Source: Undaria pinnatifida
Taxonomy: Eukaryota; Sar; Phaeophyceae; Laminariales; Alariaceae
Direction of reading: 5' to 3'
DNA length: 64,000 nucleotides
Assembly: GCA_012845835.1 (NCBI GenBank)
Contig: JABAKD010000023.1
Span: 25,113,463 to 25,177,462, forward strand
Shown: positions 60,001 to 64,000 of the stretch, piece by piece
Layout of the letters: the number at the start of each line of letters is the position of its first letter
How positions within the stretch are numbered: the stretch's first letter is position 1
The notes under the pieces: model-generated
Databases searched by the model: none
Told to the model about the DNA's origin: nothing
Seen by the model: only the letters and a program-made list of their open reading frames with translations
Position numbers and translations under genes: made by a program

Positions 60001-62110
60001 TGACGTGGGAGGTGCTGCCGTCACAGCTCCCTCTGCTGCAACCTTCTTTGCCGATAGAGGTAGCAGAGGAGGGAGGGGAGGATAGTGACGACGATGTTGA
60101 AACCGAGATATGGCCGCTTGTGGGAAAAGGAGTCGCTCACACACTTTTGAAACGTGATGCCGTGCCCTCTGGTGCGGGAGTCGAAGAGGTTGAGAGTGTT
60201 GGCGCAGGTAGTATAGGCCCGTCCTTTTCTGTTCCATCTTCCCCTGCTGAACCGTCTGCCCCGGTGAACATTTCTTCTGGTATTGTAGCTCCTTCTGTGT
60301 CTTCGCCTGTGAATGGCGGGGAGGGCCAGGGAGGGCAGGAATCAGGAGAGGTAGAGATGGGGGATCTGGGAGGGGATGATGAGGTAGAGTCGATGGGGCA
60401 GGGAGGGCATGATGATGAAGAGTCGATTGGGTCGGGAGGACTGGTAGAGGCGGAGGCATCCCCGCCAGCCGCTCGTCGTCCGCGGCATGTGGCCGAGCTT
60501 GCTGACTTTAATACTTCCGCGCGTGAAAATGATGGAGTGAGAGAAGGTAGGACTCGCGTGCAAACTCGTGCAGTCAACCAGCAGAGTGTACCCGGCCTCA
60601 TGGCCACCCTAGGACCCATCTTCGCGACAGAGGTCGTGTACTCATTGTTGTCGGAGCAGAGAGCAGGTGATGAGACGGAATTGCCGAAAGAACTGGTTCA
60701 GGATGTAGAATCGGAGCCTGGTAGTTATCAGGAAGCCCAGCGTTCGAAGTACGCTAAGAGTTGGGAAGGAGCCAGGTCTGCCGAAATTGAAGGCTTGATA
60801 AGAGCAGGAACGTTCACGTTGGCAGTAAAAGTCCCGATAGGCTGTAATGTGATTGATGCTAGATGGGTTTTCAAGTGGAAAGCAGACGAAACAGGAAAGA
60901 TAGTGAAGGCCAAGGCTAGGATTGTAGCGAAGGGCTTCAAGCAGAAGTATGGTGTGGATTATCTTGAGACATTCTCGCCTACCGCAAATGCTGCATCTTT
61001 ACGATTGCTGATAGTGTTGGCGTGTTTGTACAATTTGGAATTACTCCACTGGGATATTGAGCAAGCATTTGTTCAGTCGGAATTGGATCACGAGGTGTTC
61101 ATGAAGTTGCCTCCTGGCTGCGGGTCGATGTCAGGAAAGGTTGTCCGTTTGAACAAGAGTTTGTACGGATTGAAGCAGGCTTCTAGGACATTTTACAAGA
61201 GACTGGTGTCGGAACTGAAGAGGATTGGTTTTGAGCAGTCAATGTCTGACCCCTGTGTCCTGCGTTTCATAATGGGAGGCGAGGTATTGGGGATGGTCGC
61301 GATCCACGTGGATGACATTCTGTATGCAGGAAGTAAGAGCCTTGCCAAGGTGGTTGTGGCAGCACTAGGCGACTCTCTTCCTACGAAGGACTTGGGGGAG
61401 GTCAAGTTCTTTCTAGGTTGTGAATATATTCGCGACCGTGAGGCTGGTACGATTGAGATTTCTCAGGAAAGTTATATCAGGAGTGTTCTCGAGAGATTCA
61501 ATATATGTCGCACCAGCTCGATCCCTGCTTCCCTTGCCAATGATAACAGGTCCGTGATAGAGGATGAGGGGGCAGGAGATGTGCCGTTCCGAGAGGTGGT
61601 GGGGAGCCTGATGTGGATCGCCAGCCAGACAAGGCCCGACATCGCGAATGCTGTGCGGGCGGTGGCGAGGCACTCTCACGAACCAAAGAGGAGCCACTGG
61701 AAGGCAGCTCAAAAGATTCTCAATTATCTTCTGGAAACGGCGCATCTGACTTTGAAGTTCAAGCAGGATAGTTCGGTAGACGCAGGCACGTTGGTGTATG
61801 TAGATGCTGACTTTGCAAGTAGGGCCACTGACCGTAGATCAGTTTCGGGTGCGATGGTTTTCGTGGCGGCGATGCTTGTAGTTTGGATTTCTAGGACGCA
61901 GAAATGCGTTTCACAGTCAACTTCAGAAGCAGAGTATCTTGCGATGGGAGATGGTGTAAAGGAGGCTCTGTTTGTAAACGGAATGCTTCAGTTCCTGAGG
62001 CCTAGTGCGAAGCCTCGTAAGATAGATGTCCTTGAAGACAACGAGGGGGCGATTGCGCTCGCAGAGAACCCGCTGAGCTCGAGTAGGAGTAAGCACATCG
62101 ATGTGAGGCA
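57073..62110 (+). pseudogene. gag-pol: Copia E Gag-Pol polyprotein (one frameshift)
   Basis: ATG at 57073 opens an 834-codon frame. It has a heptad-like N-terminus (SLESRVSQMLDMF), gag core (PSWSQNFLLKARHYN, LEGLSPEYKTLREAL), CCHC knuckle CYKCGEVGHMKLDC (58351-58392), and protease ADTGTSYHM (~58723). Integrase zinc ligands lie around 59150-59260, with catalytic Asp in VFVDLGG and SDNGGEF. A 1-nt loss in a G7 run (59541-59547) shifts the frame. The second frame (59559-62156) gives NGVAERG (Glu, DD35E once the shift is allowed for). RT follows with ARWVFKWKADE, KARIVAKGFKQ, DIEQAFVQSELD, LYGLKQASRTFY and catalytic HVDDILYAG (~61305). RNase H has YVDADFASRATDRRSVSG and STSEAEYLAMGDG, then is cut in HIDVRH at 62110. 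A sequencing error at G7 is possible. Confidence 0.93.
62106..62110. other. Left target site of copia F
   Basis: AGGCA precedes the LTR of F. Copia elements usually duplicate 5 bp, so the same five bases would be expected beyond F's other end, outside the window. Confidence 0.4.
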
Positions 62111-62656
62111 TGTTGATAAATCGGTAGCTTCTGGGGAAAAGGTATTATGTTATTGAGACTTCCGTCTGGAGAGACATGCTGGAAAGTGGAGTGAACAAGA
62201 GGGGCGAGCGCATGGGCTCCCAGCTCCCTCGCCACCTTCGGTAAAATGCTCAACCGGAACACAACACAGCATACCGAACATCGACAACAAGCCGATGGCC
62301 CGACCTCTAGCAACACTACAGGAATGTTCCTACTCGTCAAGGCAACAGAGAATCCTACAGAAGTAATTCCTCCGCATGTCCATACGCACGTAACATGCCA
62401 ACCAACACATAACAGATCTACGATAATCTACGACGTACAAGTGCAGTGCTACTAAACTTTGACTCACACTGGCTATGTGCTAACATTTCCATAACACTCT
62501 GTCCTGTTCTACAGCGCAGTACAATCTACCGAAGTACCGTAGCACCACACGAGTATTCTGGTACAACAACATACAATCAACAGTTCTGCTATTCAAACCA
62601 ACCAATCAGAGTTTCACCGCAGTACAGTTGATACATACATGCCGCTATCACGAACA
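62111..62656 (-). repeat. 3' LTR of copia F
   Basis: On the minus strand it begins TGTTCGTGATAGCGG and ends TTTATCAACA. It matches LTR E over the first ~135 bp, a ~33-bp central block (containing GGAACATTCCTGTAG) and the last ~75 bp. The rest is unrelated. Confidence 0.87.
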
Positions 62657-62731
62657 CCCTCCCTAGGGGCTGTTGTATCTACCAGACCAAATACATATCA
62701 AACAAAAACAAAAACAAAACGACTCAGACTT

Positions 62732-63985
62732 CTACTTCTTGATACCAAGTGCAAAGTCGCGGTGAACTTCAAAAAGATCTCTCGGCAACGCCTTCGTGAG
62801 GATGTTCGCGTGTTGTTTCTCGCTGAGGACGTGGGTGACTTCGATCACACCCTCCTCGGTCAGATTCTTAAGAAAGTGGTGCCTCACATCGATGTGCTTA
62901 CTCCTACTCGAGCTCAGCGGGTTCTCTGCGAGGGCAATCGCCCTCTCGTTGTCTTCAAGGACATCTATCTTACGAGGCTTCGCACTAGGCCTCAGGAACT
63001 GAAGCATTCCGTTTACAAAGAGAGCCTCTTTTACACCATCTCCCATCGCAAGATACTCTGCCTCAGAAGTCAACTGCGAAACGCATTTCTACGTCCTAGA
63101 GATCCAAATCAAAACAACAAATATCTCAGCTACAAAAACAACCATCGATCCTGAAACTGATCTACGGTCAGTAGCCTAATCTCGCAACGTCGGTACCTAC
63201 GAACTACAAACAATACCAGCGTACCTGCTATGTCTACCAAACTGTCTGTTCAAACTATGTCAACCGAACAAACTTCAAAACAAAATTAAATGCGCCATTT
63301 CCAGACGATTATGCAGGATCTTCCGGGTTGCTTTCTAGTGGCTCTTTGTTGGCTCGTTGGGTGCCTGCCACAGTTCGCACAGCGTTCAAGGTATCAGTTC
63401 TCGTCTCGCTGGCGATCCATGCTGGCTCATCACCACCTCTCGGCCACCACCTCTTCGAACGGCACATTTTCTGCCTCGCCATCCTCCAACAAGGACCTGT
63501 ATCGCTGGCAAGGGAAGGAGGGATAGGGCTGATGCGACAAACAATTAACGTCTCGAGAAAAACTCCTAACGTAGTATCTCGCCCGAGAAATCTCAATCGT
63601 GCCAGCCCCGCGGTCACCTAAATTATTCGCAACCAATAAAGAACTTGACCTCACCCAAATTCTTCGTAGAAACAGATTCGTCTGCTGCTGCTGCCATAAA
63701 CACTTCAGCCAGACTAATCGTTCCTGCATACAGAATGTCATCCACATGAATCACACCCATCACCACTACCGTCTCCCTTCACGAAACGCAGGACACAGGG
63801 GTCTGAAATACACTGCTCGAAACACCAGTCTAGATGCTTGCCTTCGTCCGTACAAACTCTTGTGTTCAAACGAACAACTTTTCCTGACACCAAACCACAG
63901 CCAGGAGGCAACTCCATCAACACTTCGTGATCCAATTCCGACCGAGCAAATGCTTGCTCAATCCGAGTGAAATAATTCCAAATTG
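62732..63985 (-). pseudogene. pol: Copia F pol 3' part (broken)
   Basis: The frame 63073-62732 is the RNase H end: SEAEYLAMGDGVKEALFVNG, DNERAIALAENP, then VLSEKQHANILTKALPRDLF to a stop at 62732. This supplies the C-terminus missing from E. Above it, 63300-63935 holds RT/RNase H pieces in several frames (DHEVLMELPPGCG, SDPCVLRFVKGD, RTDTLNAVRTVAGTQR), with frameshifts and a stretch near 63080-63300 that no longer reads through. The lower 200 bp are nearly identical to E, while the upper part is clearly more diverged. Confidence 0.82.
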
Positions 63986-64000
63986 TACTTGCTCGCCAAC

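Larger units (their letters stand above)
56454..62110 (+). mobile_element. Ty1/copia element E, inserted in gypsy B
   Basis: 5' LTR 56454-56984, short leader, gag-pol from 57073 to the RNase H, where copia F interrupts it at 62110. No 3' LTR in the window. It entered the RT gene of B right after GGATGGA. The protein order (gag, protease, integrase, RT, RNase H) is that of Ty1/copia. Apart from one frameshift the coding part is open, so this is the youngest-looking coding sequence in the window. Confidence 0.92.
62111..64000 (-). mobile_element. Ty1/copia element F, inserted in copia E
   Basis: Minus-strand copia element. Its 3' LTR is at 62111-62656, a purine-rich tract follows (AGCCCCTAGGGAGGG on the minus strand, 62657-62672), then pol upstream to the window edge. 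It sits inside E's RNase H. Confidence 0.88.

Noticed and set aside
62108-62156. Natural end of copia E pol at 62156
   Set aside because: The last codons are LTR sequence of copia F. The true RNase H continues as seen in F and is interrupted here.

Overview
This window looks like repeat-dense eukaryotic nuclear DNA. There are no operons, ribosome-binding sites or bacterial or phage gene blocks. Almost every recognisable protein is part of an LTR retrotransposon, and long stretches are minisatellites and dispersed repeats. The one candidate host gene needs introns. The element types (Ty3/gypsy, chromovirus, Ty1/copia) would fit a repeat-rich alga or other protist, but I cannot name the organism from this sequence.

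Layout. 1-3098: a 41-bp minisatellite, a long TTG/GGTGTT microsatellite and GTAC-rich non-coding DNA. 3099-14523: Ty3/gypsy element 'A', with both LTRs, a primer-binding site, a long leader, part of pro and pol. Its middle, including most of gag, is replaced by a 2.6-kb antisense fragment of another gypsy family (6964-9565). 14560-15305: an antisense copia RNase H remnant. 15306-20827: dispersed repeats, a very G-rich block and a ~725-bp tandem repeat. 20828-25009: the 5' part of chromovirus-type element 'C' (LTR, leader with tandem repeats, gag start), cut by a 500-N gap. 25510-30175: no recognised gene. 30176-43552: element 'D' of the same family on the minus strand. It has two LTRs of 268-269 bp and a 4-bp TATT target duplication. 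It carries leader, gag, integrase, GPY/F and chromodomain, but no visible reverse transcriptase. In the RT position there are tandem repeats and a broken NADAR-domain reading frame. 43553-48210: mostly non-coding, with one candidate spliced gene on the minus strand near 46.1-46.65 kb and a ~130-bp tandem repeat. 48211-56453: gypsy element 'B', a second copy of the A family, with LTR, 4-kb leader, gag, pro and the start of RT. 56454-62110: Ty1/copia element 'E', inserted in B's RT. 62111-64000: copia element 'F', inserted antisense in E's RNase H. B, E and F form a three-level nest whose outer ends lie beyond the window.

How the parts work together. A and B carry different nonsense mutations, so comparing them separates decay from design. 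The in-frame UGA between gag and pro is present in both copies and is followed after 7 nt by a stem-loop, which suggests programmed readthrough to make Gag-Pol. The A/B family has a CCCH-type rather than CCHC Gag zinc finger, and a possible Tudor-like module at the end of pol. D ends in a chromodomain plus a second barrel-like module. The NADAR frame inside D is the most unusual cargo in the window.
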